Of a stretch of DNA of 64,000 bases, positions 44,873 through 54,341 are shown in pieces. The stretch lies in the NCBI GenBank assembly GCA_024742305.1, contig JANSYQ010000002.1, positions 310,001 through 374,000 of the forward strand. The letters are read 5' to 3'. The notes under the pieces are model-generated. The model was not told where the DNA came from, did not search any database, and was given only the letters and a program-made list of their open reading frames with translations. The position numbers and the translations under genes were made by a program. This DNA comes from a bacterium (GTDB lineage Bacteria; Bacteroidota; Bacteroidia; Flavobacteriales_D; Crocinitomicaceae). Position 1 is the first letter of the stretch; the number at the start of each line of letters is the position of its first letter.

Positions 44873-44876
44873 CGCT

Positions 44877-45287
44877 ATGGAAGCATTGACACTCACCACT
44901 CCAGCTCTATTGTTCTCAGCTATCTCGCTCATTATGCTCGCCTACACGAACCGTTTTTTAGCCTATGCCGCCGTAATTCGGAACCTTCATGCGAAGTACA
45001 AAGAGTCGGGAGACACCACCACACTGCGCCAAATTCAAAATTTAAAATCGCGCTTGTACCTCACCAAGTGGATGCAAATTTTCGGTATCACCAGCTTGTT
45101 TTTGTGCGTGATGACCATGCTTTTGATCTACATTAATTACAACAGCATTGCCGTTTGGGTGTTTGGCGGCGGCTTGTTCTTGTTGTTGCTCTCGCTAGGG
45201 TTTTTGATCAAAGAAATTCAGATTTCCACACGGGCATTGCAATATCACATTTCGGATATAGAGGAAGATTTGAAGGGGAGGAAGTAG
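44877..45287 (+). CDS. DUF2721-type small membrane protein
   Basis: 136 residues from MEALTLTTPALLFSAISLIM. The pattern LTTPALLFSAISLIMLAYTNRF matches my memory of the DUF2721 family. Two or three more membrane segments follow (FGITSLFLCVMTMLLIYIN, VFGGGLFLLLLSLGFLI), with a cytoplasmic charged tail (HISDIEEDLKGRK). No enzyme motif. Function of the family unknown. The -7 box just before the ATG suggests a leaderless mRNA. Confidence 0.7.
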   Translation: MEALTLTTPALLFSAISLIMLAYTNRFLAYAAVIRNLHAKYKESGDTTTLRQIQNLKSRLYLTKWMQIFGITSLFLCVMTMLLIYINYNSIAVWVFGGGLFLLLLSLGFLIKEIQISTRALQYHISDIEEDLKGRK

Positions 45288-45290
45288 TTC

Positions 45291-46007
45291 CTATCCGGCT
45301 GTCAGCGCTTTATGAATATGCCAAACGAGACGTTCTCTTGAACCGAGGTCCAATGCTCGTTGCCCAGAAAGCATAGAAGTAAAGAATACAATGGTATCAT
45401 CCAGCTTTCCCGAGTTTACGATTCGGTGAGTGCCTAATTCTTTGTCAAACTCAAAATTCAGCCCCATCCAAACTCCGTATTCCTCACCAGTATCTTTATT
45501 TTCTCCACGATTCTTGCCCAAAAGTTCCTTTGCCATGGTATTAGAAACCACCAATACTTTTGGATTATAGTATTCGAGGAGATCTTTCGAAATCATTAAT
45601 TGTTGATACACAAATTGGACACCATCGGCACTTTTAAAAAGCGTATCTCTGATATAGCTTTGTTGTGTTTCTCGAAAAACGAGTGTGTCCATGTGCGTCC
45701 ACGAGAACTTCTTATTGTATTGTTTGAGAATTTCTTTTTCGATTTCACTAAACGGCTTGAAGTACGGATGCTGCAATGCTTGTTCTTTGCAATACGTGGA
45801 GCGAATCGTCTCGTCTTCGTTAGAATATGACGGATTAATGCCCATAAAAAGTACGTCAGGGTCGGGAATGTCTGCGTCAAATTGAAAAACGAATCCTCTT
45901 TCGATTAAGGGTCTTGGGCTTTTGTCGGTGGGTTTATTTATCTCAGAATTTTTAAAGTTGTCCCAAACTTCGTCGTAGCGAGTGATCCAATATTCTGGGT
46001 TGTTCAT
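45291..46007 (-). CDS. Uracil-DNA-glycosylase-fold protein
   Basis: 238 residues. PDVLFMGINPSYSNE near residue 50 matches the UDG-superfamily motif A (GxNPS), KVLVVSNTMAKELLG forms the central strand and helix, and FFTSMLSGQRALD near 215 fits the C-terminal motif, with Ser-Gly in place of the usual HP. It may repair DNA or act as a defence protein, since it sits beside HNH and SIR2-like genes. The family call rests on motif order; substrate unknown. Confidence 0.5.
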   Translation of the reverse strand: MNNPEYWITRYDEVWDNFKNSEINKPTDKSPRPLIERGFVFQFDADIPDPDVLFMGINPSYSNEDETIRSTYCKEQALQHPYFKPFSEIEKEILKQYNKKFSWTHMDTLVFRETQQSYIRDTLFKSADGVQFVYQQLMISKDLLEYYNPKVLVVSNTMAKELLGKNRGENKDTGEEYGVWMGLNFEFDKELGTHRIVNSGKLDDTIVFFTSMLSGQRALDLGSRERLVWHIHKALTAG

Positions 46008-46161
46008 GCGGTAAATTTTGATTTCATAAAGATCAAGTATTGATTCACAAAATGAAATAGGTACAAGTGCTTAATCTTTAACAATCAGCCCATCTTGAGA
46101 ATGGCGAAACAGTTTTTTCACTAACTTGAATATAGTCTAAAGCCACTTTTCACAATTTAAA

Positions 46162-46524
46162 ATGACCAAAAACGATCACCTAGAATTCATCAATAGCAAG
46201 GGCAGGTTCCATGTCGACTGCAATCATTCCATTTTTTCTAATGAAGAGTTGGAGACTCTTGAAAAGTTCGGGTATTGGTTCGAAGCATTGATTAACGGAG
46301 ACCTCGACCCTATCTCAGAGCAACAAGAGTACTTTATTGACGTGTTTCGAAACAACAAAAAACCCGAAACACCTGAACAATTTGCATGGTTTAAATACAA
46401 AGGTCGAAAGGCTTTAGAAGAAAAGCAGCCCGATAAATTTAAGTTGGACTATAGTCATGATTCGGAAGACCCTTTTTTTAAACGAGACGATTGGAAAAAA
46501 ATGAGACGCTGGGTGAATAGGTAG
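46162..46524 (+). CDS. DUF413 (MaoP-like) protein
   Basis: 120 residues. A segment around 10-70 (FINSKGRFHVDCNHSIFSNE, then LEKFGYWFEALINGDLDPIS and YFIDVFRN) follows the DUF413 consensus: a Gly-Arg-Phe start, acidic helix, and a G.L.P turn. The E. coli family member MaoP takes part in chromosome organization; Bacteroidetes members are uncharacterised as far as I know. The C-terminus is basic (KKMRRWVNR). It is followed 44 nt later by the HNH gene on the same strand. Confidence 0.6.
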   Translation: MTKNDHLEFINSKGRFHVDCNHSIFSNEELETLEKFGYWFEALINGDLDPISEQQEYFIDVFRNNKKPETPEQFAWFKYKGRKALEEKQPDKFKLDYSHDSEDPFFKRDDWKKMRRWVNR

Positions 46525-46568
46525 TATTTGTTTAAAAATGCCAATTATTTATTTCTTACTTTTCTAAC

Positions 46569-47552
46569 GTGTCAGGGTCAGACGAAATATTGGCAAAATA
46601 CCTGAATCAATTAAAAAAGTTGAGACGGGCAAAAAGCAAGGATAGAGGAGCCGCTCCTCATAAACCTATCCTACTGCTTGCCGTTATTAAAGGGATTGAA
46701 AAAGGAGAAGTTTGCTCCAATGTCATTGAAATAACACCTGAGTTGGTTCTAGATTTCAAAGATATTTGGTCCCAATTAGTCATTACAAATCATACAGCGA
46801 ATTTTGCTTTGCCTTTCTTTCATATGAAGTCAGAAGGGTTTTGGAGCTTGAATGCAAAGAACGATACATTAGTTCCAATTACCTCTTCTAACAGCATTAA
46901 AAGTCTCAGCGCACTGAAGGAATCCCTCGCTTTTGCAAAGATTGATCCGGACTTATTCCATTTGCTTATAAACACGTTTACAAGAGAATTTATTCGAAAA
47001 GAGCTACTCGAGTTTTACTTTCCTGAAACCTTCCGGCATTACGAACACGAAAGTGGAAGCTACATTCATCAATTAGAACTTCAATTTTTACAGGAGGATC
47101 CGATAACCTACTCGCAGCGATTAGAGGAGTTAAAATACAAACTTGATAAGCAAGAGTTCGAGGAAGAAGTATTTGTTCGAGGAGGTTTATTTAAAAAAGA
47201 GGTTCCAAAAATCTACAACTACACTTGCGCTGTTTCAGGCATGTGGGTGGAGACGACTACCAACGCACAAATGGTTGATGCTTGCCATATCAAACCATTT
47301 GCCATTTCTCAAGATGACACCATAAGAAATGGTATTTGTTTAACGCCAACCCTGCATCGCGCTTTTGATCGAGGGCTGATTTCCATTGGTGAACAATATG
47401 AAGTGATCGTCTCGTCTTCCTTTTCAGAAGCTGACTCGCCATATTCGATCAAACAATTTGAAGGTAAACAAATCGAACTTCCCAAAAACCTCAATTACTT
47501 TCCACTTCAGCAAAATCTTGATTGGCACCGAAGGGAAACTTTTATCCCCTAA
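46569..47552 (+). CDS. HNH endonuclease, phosphorothioate-DNA restriction type
   Basis: 327 residues with a GTG start. The N-terminal 150 residues include APHKPILLLAVIKGIEKGEV and a FALPFFHMKSEGFW block, like the N-terminal domain of HNH enzymes annotated as phosphorothioated-DNA-binding restriction endonucleases. The C-terminal HNH domain (215-290) shows CAVSGMW, DACHIKPFAIS, RNGICLTPTLHRAFDRGL. The family cuts modified DNA in type IV fashion. The gene ends tail-to-tail with a SIR2-like gene (stop codons overlap in CTAA). A TACTTTTC box lies four nt before the start. Confidence 0.75.
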   Translation: MSGSDEILAKYLNQLKKLRRAKSKDRGAAPHKPILLLAVIKGIEKGEVCSNVIEITPELVLDFKDIWSQLVITNHTANFALPFFHMKSEGFWSLNAKNDTLVPITSSNSIKSLSALKESLAFAKIDPDLFHLLINTFTREFIRKELLEFYFPETFRHYEHESGSYIHQLELQFLQEDPITYSQRLEELKYKLDKQEFEEEVFVRGGLFKKEVPKIYNYTCAVSGMWVETTTNAQMVDACHIKPFAISQDDTIRNGICLTPTLHRAFDRGLISIGEQYEVIVSSSFSEADSPYSIKQFEGKQIELPKNLNYFPLQQNLDWHRRETFIP

Positions 47553-48565
47553 CCCATCACCTTTTCATAAAACCCCACATAACTCTCACAAACTATCGGC
47601 TTCGGCACCACCATAAACGCTTCCAAAACCTCACCAATTCCTCTTGCCTTGTCCACCGCATTGCGCTGTTTGATAATTTCTTCGAGGTCGTCTTTGTCGG
47701 TGATTTCTGCTTTCGGGAGCACTGGAAAATAAAAGCGGATTTCGTTGTCAATTTGAAATGAGGAATCCTCGGTTTGCTGGCGGATGAGGTTCGCACGCTG
47801 GTTGAGTAGCCACCACAAGTGATTTTCGCTAAAGTCGAGGCCTTGACCAACGATGTCTACGTTATGTGTGAAGAGAATATCCGTCCAAAAACGACCCGTT
47901 GTACCGTTCTTTACTCGTGTGAGTAACCCTTGGTTTTTGGGATTTCGAGAGCCCGGTTTTCCCTTGTAATTGTCTTGGATTTTCTCGAGGTACGAAGCGT
48001 AATGTTCGTAGCCAATCATAATGGACTCTTCGTGGTAGTACCGCTCGGTGTCCTTCAAATTTCTGGAATCGGACAATTCACCGTGGATGTGCCAAACGCG
48101 GCAATTTGCCTCCGGTAGCGTGTACGCTCGTTTCAAACTGAACTTGCTCTCTTGCTTGTTCAACGCGAGCTTCTTTTTCTGCTCCAAGAAATCGGGCATG
48201 ACGCTTTTTTGCAGGGCGTAATCGTAATTCGTGGTAAGGATATCGGTGTATCCTTGGCGCATGACTTTTTGGTGGTACTCGTTAAAACCATCTTTGCCAG
48301 ATAATTGTTCTTCGATGTTCCGACGGATGGCGCGCTTCAAGTTCTTCAGTTCACGTAGAAACTCTACATTGCTCCGCTTTCGGTGCAGCATCTCCTCGAA
48401 ACCCAACGGGAAAGGCTTGAAGGGATTGTTCAGGTCGACTTGAATGCCAAAACGATTTTTCAGTCGATGCAAGAGATCTCCCCACGAAACGGATTGTTCT
48501 TGATCGAGTTGATTGATTCCATTACCGATGAGTAAGGCGCGTTTTCTTTCAGTGCTTGAAGTCAT
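47549..48565 (-). CDS. SIR2-like domain protein
   Basis: 338 residues. RALLIGNGINQLD at the N-terminus, TTNYDYALQK near 115, VWHIHGELSD near 165 and GQGLDFSENHLWWLL near 245 follow the SIR2-like_2 family pattern (NAD-binding Gly-rich loop, NYD, HxHG and a D-containing block). Related proteins act as NADases in anti-phage defence, but this one has no obvious extra sensor domain. It converges on the HNH gene, overlapping it by four bases. A defence role is inference. Confidence 0.75.
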   Translation of the reverse strand: MTSSTERKRALLIGNGINQLDQEQSVSWGDLLHRLKNRFGIQVDLNNPFKPFPLGFEEMLHRKRSNVEFLRELKNLKRAIRRNIEEQLSGKDGFNEYHQKVMRQGYTDILTTNYDYALQKSVMPDFLEQKKKLALNKQESKFSLKRAYTLPEANCRVWHIHGELSDSRNLKDTERYYHEESIMIGYEHYASYLEKIQDNYKGKPGSRNPKNQGLLTRVKNGTTGRFWTDILFTHNVDIVGQGLDFSENHLWWLLNQRANLIRQQTEDSSFQIDNEIRFYFPVLPKAEITDKDDLEEIIKQRNAVDKARGIGEVLEAFMVVPKPIVCESYVGFYEKVMG

Positions 48566-48922
48566 TTTACGAATATAGTTCGTCTAATTCAATTAAGGAA
48601 GCACGCCCTCCGCCTCCAAAAGGGGGAATAAACTCTTCAATCGTTGGAATAAAAATCCTACCATTTCACATCAAATCTGTTGATTTTACAACGCAATGCT
48701 CTGTTCTTACGCTTCCCATGTCGGAACATTCCCATTTTTTTACTAAATTCTCAGCGTGAAAGCTCAAAATGTACACCTTATCTTTTCGTACTTCCTAAAC
48801 GAAATGTAGCTGTTCCGCTACAGTCTTTCTCCAATGGCTTTAGCCTACGGCGAAGGAACTAGCGCACTTTCTCCCACCCCATTACTACGTCTAAAACTTT
48901 ATTTCTTACCAAATCGATAAAC
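48566..48922. other. Intergenic region with REP-like and hairpin sequences
   Basis: Holds a CTCCGCCTCCAAAAGGGGG block related to the 44-kb repeats, and GTAGC-TGTTCC-GCTAC and GGCTTTAGCC stems near 48,808-48,840. No gene is seen; it also carries the promoter region of the subtilase. Confidence 0.4.
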
Positions 48923-51900
48923 ATGATTCGAAAGCTATTACTATTAGTACTCCTGTGCAGTGGTGCTTTTCTCTCCAACGCGCAAACAGTGCACGAGTGG
49001 TACCAAGACGGTATCGTCGTATTTCAAATGAAAACAGATGTCAGTTACAACTTCCCCGTACGCGAAAAAACGGTGAATTTTGAACAAATTCCGTTCATCG
49101 CACAACTAAAGGACAAATACGACATCACGGGGATGATTCAAATGCATCCCAACGATCCCGACGAAAAATTGCGTCATACCTATCAAATCAATTTTGATAT
49201 GTGGGCACAAGTAGACAACCTAATTGCGGCTATCAAGCAGAATCCTGATGTGGAATACGCAGAAAAGAAGGAATTGCACGTCAATTTTTACACGCCCAAC
49301 GATCTTGGAGCAAATAGCTCTAGCGGAACGGGAATGTGGCACTTGTATACCATGCAGGCACAAGACGCTTGGAACTTATCTCAAGGAGATGCCAATGTGG
49401 TAGTTGCTGTTACGGATAATGCCATTTTGACCACCCACGTTGATCTTCAAAACAAACTCGTTCCGGGCTTTGACGCACCAACGGGTGGAACTGATCCGAA
49501 TCCGTGTGGGTCCAACGATGGAAACCACGGTACCCACGTATCGGGAACCGTTGGAGCCGAGACAGACAACAATACCGGCGTCTCTTCTATCGGGTTTAAT
49601 GTGAGCGTAATGCCCATTAAAATTGGGAATTGTAACGGTGCCCTGACGCACGGATACGAAGGAATCAACTACGCTGCGAACAACGGCGCTGATGTGATCA
49701 ATATGTCTTGGGGAGGCGGTGGTTTCTCCAATTACGGACAAAACGTTTGTAACGCCGCATGGAACGCTGGATCTATTCTAGTTGCTGCCGCTGGAAACGA
49801 CGGTGTGAGCACTGTATTTTATCCGGCAGGATATAACAATGTAATTGCCGTGGCATCTACCACCACCAACGATTCCAAGTCGGGCTTCTCTCAATACGGA
49901 ACTTGGATTGATATTGCTGCTCCTGGATCAGCAATTCGTAGTACGTATGCCAACTCTAACACAAGCTACGCTCGAATTCAAGGAACGTCAATGGCGTCTC
50001 CAAATGTTGCAGGATTGGTCGGATTGATTAAATCGTACGTGCCAGGAGCTACAAATCAAGACATCATTAACTGCTTGTACAGCTCAGCGGATAATATCGA
50101 CGCTGCTAACCCAAACTATATTGGACAATTGGGGGCAGGAAGAATCAATGCGTTTGCCGCACTGCAATGTATTGGTGCATTTAACGTGGCACTGGATGCC
50201 GGAATTACGGACATTCTCAGCCCTGAAGTAACCGTTTGTGGAAACACATTCACGCCTGAGGTAGAATTAAGAAATTTCGGTACAGATCCCTTGACCTCGG
50301 TAGATATCAACTATGAGTGGAACGGAACTCCGTTTGTTTACAGTTGGACGGGTAACTTAACTCAAGGACAAACAGAAATAGTGGTATTGCCAACACAAAC
50401 TGCTCCAAACGGAAGTTACACGTTTACGGCTTCCACTTCGAATCCAAATGCAGGAACGGACTTAACTCCAGGGAACGATCAGTTCCAAACAAACTTCACT
50501 GTAGATGTGAACGGACAAACCGTAAACTTGGATCTGCTCTTGGATTGTTACGGAAGTGAAATCTCATGGTCCATTATTGATGCACAGGGAACAACCATAT
50601 TCAGTGGTGGTGGATATCCAGATATTACCGCCGGACAATTGGTGCAAGAGTCTTTCTGTTTGCCAGTAGGATGTTATGAATTTAGAATTGATGACACCTA
50701 CGGAGATGGATTGAATGGAAGCTCATTCAATGGATGTAATGTTGATGGTGACTACACCATCATCAGTGGAAACGGAGATACTTTGGTTCAAATGACAGCT
50801 CCTAATGGAGACTTTGGCTTTGGTACCGTTGATCCTTTCTGTGTTGTTTCTCCCAACGTGTTGAACGATGCCGGAATTTCTGCGATTATCGCTCCGAACG
50901 GAATTAACTGTTCTAACAGCATTACGCCAGAAGTCGAAATTCGCAACTATGGAAATGATCCGCTGACTTCAGCCACGATTAACTATCAAACAAGTGGTGC
51001 CGTGCAAAGCTACTCTTGGACGGGGAACCTTACTACAGGGCAGTCCGAAAATGTAGTGCTTCCAGCAATCTCCAGTACGGGAGGATTTGTCACCTTGACG
51101 GCATATACCTCTTCACCGAACGGAGTGCAGGACGACGATCTTACCAACGATCAGAACAGCACACAATTGACGGTGTACGCAGCACCAGCAACCTTGCCAT
51201 TTGTGGAAGATTTTGAAACCAACGTATTCACCGCAGGCGAATGGACATTGGACAATCCGGATGCGGACGTGACGTGGGAATTGGTCAATGTAGGTGGAAT
51301 TACACCGGGGTCACAAGCTGCAAAAATCGACTTCTACAATTACTCTGCTGCAGCGCAACGTGACGGATTGGTATCTCCACGCATTAGTCTTGTGGGGTAC
51401 ACGTCGGCGCAATTGGATTTCGATCATGCCTACCGCCGTTACAACCAAAATGCTGCCGACTCACTCATTATTTATGTGTCCACCGACTGTGGCTCTAACT
51501 GGGATCGCGTATTCCAAGCTGCAGAAGATGGCACTGGATCTTTCGCTACACAAACAACCAATACGAATGCCTTTACTCCAGGCATCGCCGACGACTGGTG
51601 TTTTTCAGGAACTGTTGGTGCTTCATGTTTCACCGTAGATCTCACGGCTTATGTAGGTCAGGAAATCTTGGTGAAATTTGAATCGTATAACGCGGGAACC
51701 ATCGGGAACAACTTGTTTATCGACAATATCAACATTGACGGTACGCCAGGAAACTTCCCACCGGCTCCTAACTTCACATCCAATACTACTTCTATTTGTG
51801 AAGGCGGAACGGTGAACTTTACCGATCTGTCTACAGCAAACATCACTAGTTGGAACTGGACCTTCCCAGGAGGAACACCAGCTACTTCTACGGCACAAAA

Positions 51901-53146
51901 CCCAACGGTGACATACCCAACAGCGGGTTCTTATGACGTAACGCTTGAGGTAACCAATAGTTTTGGAACCAATACCATTGTTACTACAAATGCAGTTGTG
52001 GTGAGCAACACACCGACTGTAAATGTTGCAGGTCCAACACAAATTTGTGCTGGCGGTACAGCGCAACTTACAGCGAGTGGAGCCAATTCATACACTTGGG
52101 ACAACGGATTGGGTACAGGTGCATCTCAAACGGTATCGCCATCGGTGACCACTACGTACACCGTAACTGGATCGAATGGATTGGCGTGCGATGCAACAGA
52201 ATCTGTGACAATTACCGTGGTTCCGAATCCAACAGTTACGGCTACGGCAAATAACATGATGGTTTGTGCGGGAGATGCCGTACAATTGGATGCTGCCGGA
52301 GCTAGTACATACGATTGGGACAACGGTCTTGGATCAGGTGCAACACAAACGGCCAATCCAACACAAACGACCATCTACACCGTGACTGGAACAGATGCCA
52401 ACAACTGTACAAATACCGCCACCGTCACGATCACCATTCAGGATCCACCAGCGGTTTCAGTGAACTCTACTACGTTTGATATTTGTGAGGGAGAGTCCGT
52501 GACCTTAGCGGCAACAGGTGGAGACACTTACACTTGGACACCAACTACTGGATTGAGCGCTGCGACGGGAACTCCGGTGAGTGCAAGTCCGACGGCTTCT
52601 ACAACATATACGGTTGAAGGTGCGAACGCTTGTGGTACAGACTCGGAAAACATTCAAGTGAACGTCTTCCCGATTCCAGCGACACCTGTCATTACACAAA
52701 ATGGAAATACCTTATCGGTTACCTTGCAAGCGGGCGAAACCGCTTCATGGGCATTCAATGGATTCCCGATTGGGACCGGTGCCTCGATCAACATGGTTGG
52801 AAATGGAATCTACCTAGTAACAATTTCTAATCAAGCAGGATGTGAATCACAAGCAAGCGGTTCTTACGAAGAAGATGATGCTTCAATTAATGAAACCGTT
52901 CTTGCTAATTCCTTGCTCATCTTCCCGAACCCGACAAATGGATCGATTTCGGTAAACTTCCAATCGCAGGAAGGTGTAGAGATGTGGTTGAGTGATGCAC
53001 TCGGAAGAAGAATTACAGAAACGAGATCGTATGATGCTGGGACGCATTCAGATGTGCTTGATCTTTCAGCATATCAGCCGGGCATTTACATGATGGTTTT
53101 CGAAACTTTGAATGGTACATTCATGCGCAAGGTTACAAAACGCTAG
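48923..53146 (+). CDS. T9SS-secreted subtilisin-family protease (1407 aa)
   Basis: Signal peptide MIRKLLLLVLLCSGAFLSNAQ, an inhibitor-like propeptide (30-135), then a peptidase S8 domain with D165 (VAVTDNAI; the usual D-S/T-G is D-N-A), H202 (NHGTHVSGT) and S356 (GTSMASPNVAG). Downstream are CARDB-like repeats (DAGITDILSPEVTVCG and a second copy near 650), a jelly-roll region (800-950), a PKD domain (about 960-1035), three related Ig-like repeats (AGDAVQLDAAGASTYDW type) and a C-terminal T9SS domain (LIFPNPTNGSISVNF ... PGIYMMVFETLNG). Extracellular proteolysis is likely. Confidence 0.92.
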   Translation: MIRKLLLLVLLCSGAFLSNAQTVHEWYQDGIVVFQMKTDVSYNFPVREKTVNFEQIPFIAQLKDKYDITGMIQMHPNDPDEKLRHTYQINFDMWAQVDNLIAAIKQNPDVEYAEKKELHVNFYTPNDLGANSSSGTGMWHLYTMQAQDAWNLSQGDANVVVAVTDNAILTTHVDLQNKLVPGFDAPTGGTDPNPCGSNDGNHGTHVSGTVGAETDNNTGVSSIGFNVSVMPIKIGNCNGALTHGYEGINYAANNGADVINMSWGGGGFSNYGQNVCNAAWNAGSILVAAAGNDGVSTVFYPAGYNNVIAVASTTTNDSKSGFSQYGTWIDIAAPGSAIRSTYANSNTSYARIQGTSMASPNVAGLVGLIKSYVPGATNQDIINCLYSSADNIDAANPNYIGQLGAGRINAFAALQCIGAFNVALDAGITDILSPEVTVCGNTFTPEVELRNFGTDPLTSVDINYEWNGTPFVYSWTGNLTQGQTEIVVLPTQTAPNGSYTFTASTSNPNAGTDLTPGNDQFQTNFTVDVNGQTVNLDLLLDCYGSEISWSIIDAQGTTIFSGGGYPDITAGQLVQESFCLPVGCYEFRIDDTYGDGLNGSSFNGCNVDGDYTIISGNGDTLVQMTAPNGDFGFGTVDPFCVVSPNVLNDAGISAIIAPNGINCSNSITPEVEIRNYGNDPLTSATINYQTSGAVQSYSWTGNLTTGQSENVVLPAISSTGGFVTLTAYTSSPNGVQDDDLTNDQNSTQLTVYAAPATLPFVEDFETNVFTAGEWTLDNPDADVTWELVNVGGITPGSQAAKIDFYNYSAAAQRDGLVSPRISLVGYTSAQLDFDHAYRRYNQNAADSLIIYVSTDCGSNWDRVFQAAEDGTGSFATQTTNTNAFTPGIADDWCFSGTVGASCFTVDLTAYVGQEILVKFESYNAGTIGNNLFIDNINIDGTPGNFPPAPNFTSNTTSICEGGTVNFTDLSTANITSWNWTFPGGTPATSTAQNPTVTYPTAGSYDVTLEVTNSFGTNTIVTTNAVVVSNTPTVNVAGPTQICAGGTAQLTASGANSYTWDNGLGTGASQTVSPSVTTTYTVTGSNGLACDATESVTITVVPNPTVTATANNMMVCAGDAVQLDAAGASTYDWDNGLGSGATQTANPTQTTIYTVTGTDANNCTNTATVTITIQDPPAVSVNSTTFDICEGESVTLAATGGDTYTWTPTTGLSAATGTPVSASPTASTTYTVEGANACGTDSENIQVNVFPIPATPVITQNGNTLSVTLQAGETASWAFNGFPIGTGASINMVGNGIYLVTISNQAGCESQASGSYEEDDASINETVLANSLLIFPNPTNGSISVNFQSQEGVEMWLSDALGRRITETRSYDAGTHSDVLDLSAYQPGIYMMVFETLNGTFMRKVTKR

Positions 53147-53163
53147 TTGTTTCTTAACAACTG

Positions 53164-53196
53164 AAAGAGGGAGTTGCGAAAGTGGCTCCCTCTTTT
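53164..53196 (+). terminator. Terminator of the subtilase gene
   Basis: AAAGAGGGAG pairs with CTCCCTCTTT (53,164-53,173 and 53,186-53,195), ending in Ts. Confidence 0.75.
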
Positions 53197-53210
53197 AATA
53201 TCCGCTTGTA

Positions 53211-54020
53211 TTACCAAGAGTCTAACTCCTCAATATTTGGCTCGAAGTGATCGCCTTTCCATTGCAGCGTCACCGCATCCTTTTGGGATTGATACCACGT
53301 GTATTCTTCGTTCATGGGTTCGCCCACTTCACGTTCGTAATCAATATGTGTTCCCCATTCTCTTTCATCCGGAAAGATGAGTTTCTCAGAGAACCAATAG
53401 CCACCGTCGCCGACTTCGGCACAGTGAATCGCGTTGTGCAGTCGTTCGCCATCATTGAAAAGGTAGGTTTTTCCTCCATCCATTCCGCATGCCTCGGCCA
53501 ATAAATCAATCACTAGCATGCTTTCCACACCTTCCACACCACGACCGTTGTTCACTCTGAGAACGAAAGAACTGTATCCCAAGTTTCCTTCCTTTCCGTA
53601 GAAATCGCCATCCTTCAAATAGCGGACTCTGAATTTGAATTGCTCGTTGGCTTCAGCAACAATAATCATGTAGGTTCCACCATTAAATTCACGCGAATCG
53701 AGAGCGATGAGTCCACCAGCAACGTATCCTGTTCGACCTGCTGTTTTCACTTTGTACCAAACAGATTCTTTGCCATTCACTGTTATGGGTTCGTCGGTTT
53801 TTTCGATAATTGTTAGGTTGGTTCCAATAGCGAGTGTATCGAGTGCCTTGGCATCAGCCGTCGGTTTTTTACGAAGAACTACCTGATCTCCGTACAGGAT
53901 TTCAGTGCTTCCTGCTTCAAATTCATACCATGGACCTACAACACGATTTCCTTCGTATTCGTATTGAGAAAAGCTGAGATTTGCGACGAGGGCAAATGCG
54001 AAAAGAATTACTTGTTTCAT
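53211..54020 (-). CDS. Secreted SH3-domain protein (269 aa)
   Basis: Start set at the internal Met giving the signal peptide MKQVILFAFALVANLSFSQ; the longer frame adds a non-signal leader. The mature N-terminus has an SH3b-like domain (DQVVLRKKPTADAKALDTLA, SVWYKVKTAGRTGYVAGG). The C-terminal part (130-269) is beta-rich with many Gly/Tyr and Trp and no named domain. Periplasmic or secreted; could bind cell wall. Function unknown. Confidence 0.65.
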   Translation of the reverse strand: MKQVILFAFALVANLSFSQYEYEGNRVVGPWYEFEAGSTEILYGDQVVLRKKPTADAKALDTLAIGTNLTIIEKTDEPITVNGKESVWYKVKTAGRTGYVAGGLIALDSREFNGGTYMIIVAEANEQFKFRVRYLKDGDFYGKEGNLGYSSFVLRVNNGRGVEGVESMLVIDLLAEACGMDGGKTYLFNDGERLHNAIHCAEVGDGGYWFSEKLIFPDEREWGTHIDYEREVGEPMNEEYTWYQSQKDAVTLQWKGDHFEPNIEELDSW

Positions 54021-54341
54021 CGGGCTTGTTTTATTCGAAAGTAAGCGAAAACCACGCCGCAATGTAGCAATTTTCAACCGCGTTTATTATTCGTAGGTGA
54101 TTGCCTATCAAGCGTTGGGAACGGTGAGTAGAGAGAGGCCAATTGAGCGCATCGAGCGGAGCCGAGATGCAACTCAGTTCTTTTAACCAAGAGCTTCTCA
54201 CTTCTTACTGTTCACCACTCACTGCGCAACGCGCACAAAAAAACCTCCCGCCCCAAAGAAGCAGAAGGTTCCAAACTACGCACTATTTGTTATCAGAAAC
54301 GCACTGATTTACCAATAGTATTTTTATCCAAGCACACGGTT
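54021..54341. other. Intergenic region, contains a terminator-like hairpin
   Basis: Mostly featureless. Near 54,246-54,280 the minus strand can form AACCTTCTGC ... GCGGGAGGTT followed by seven Ts, the likely terminator of the universal stress gene. A similar GCAGGAGG hairpin precedes that gene at 55,195-55,221. Confidence 0.45.
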
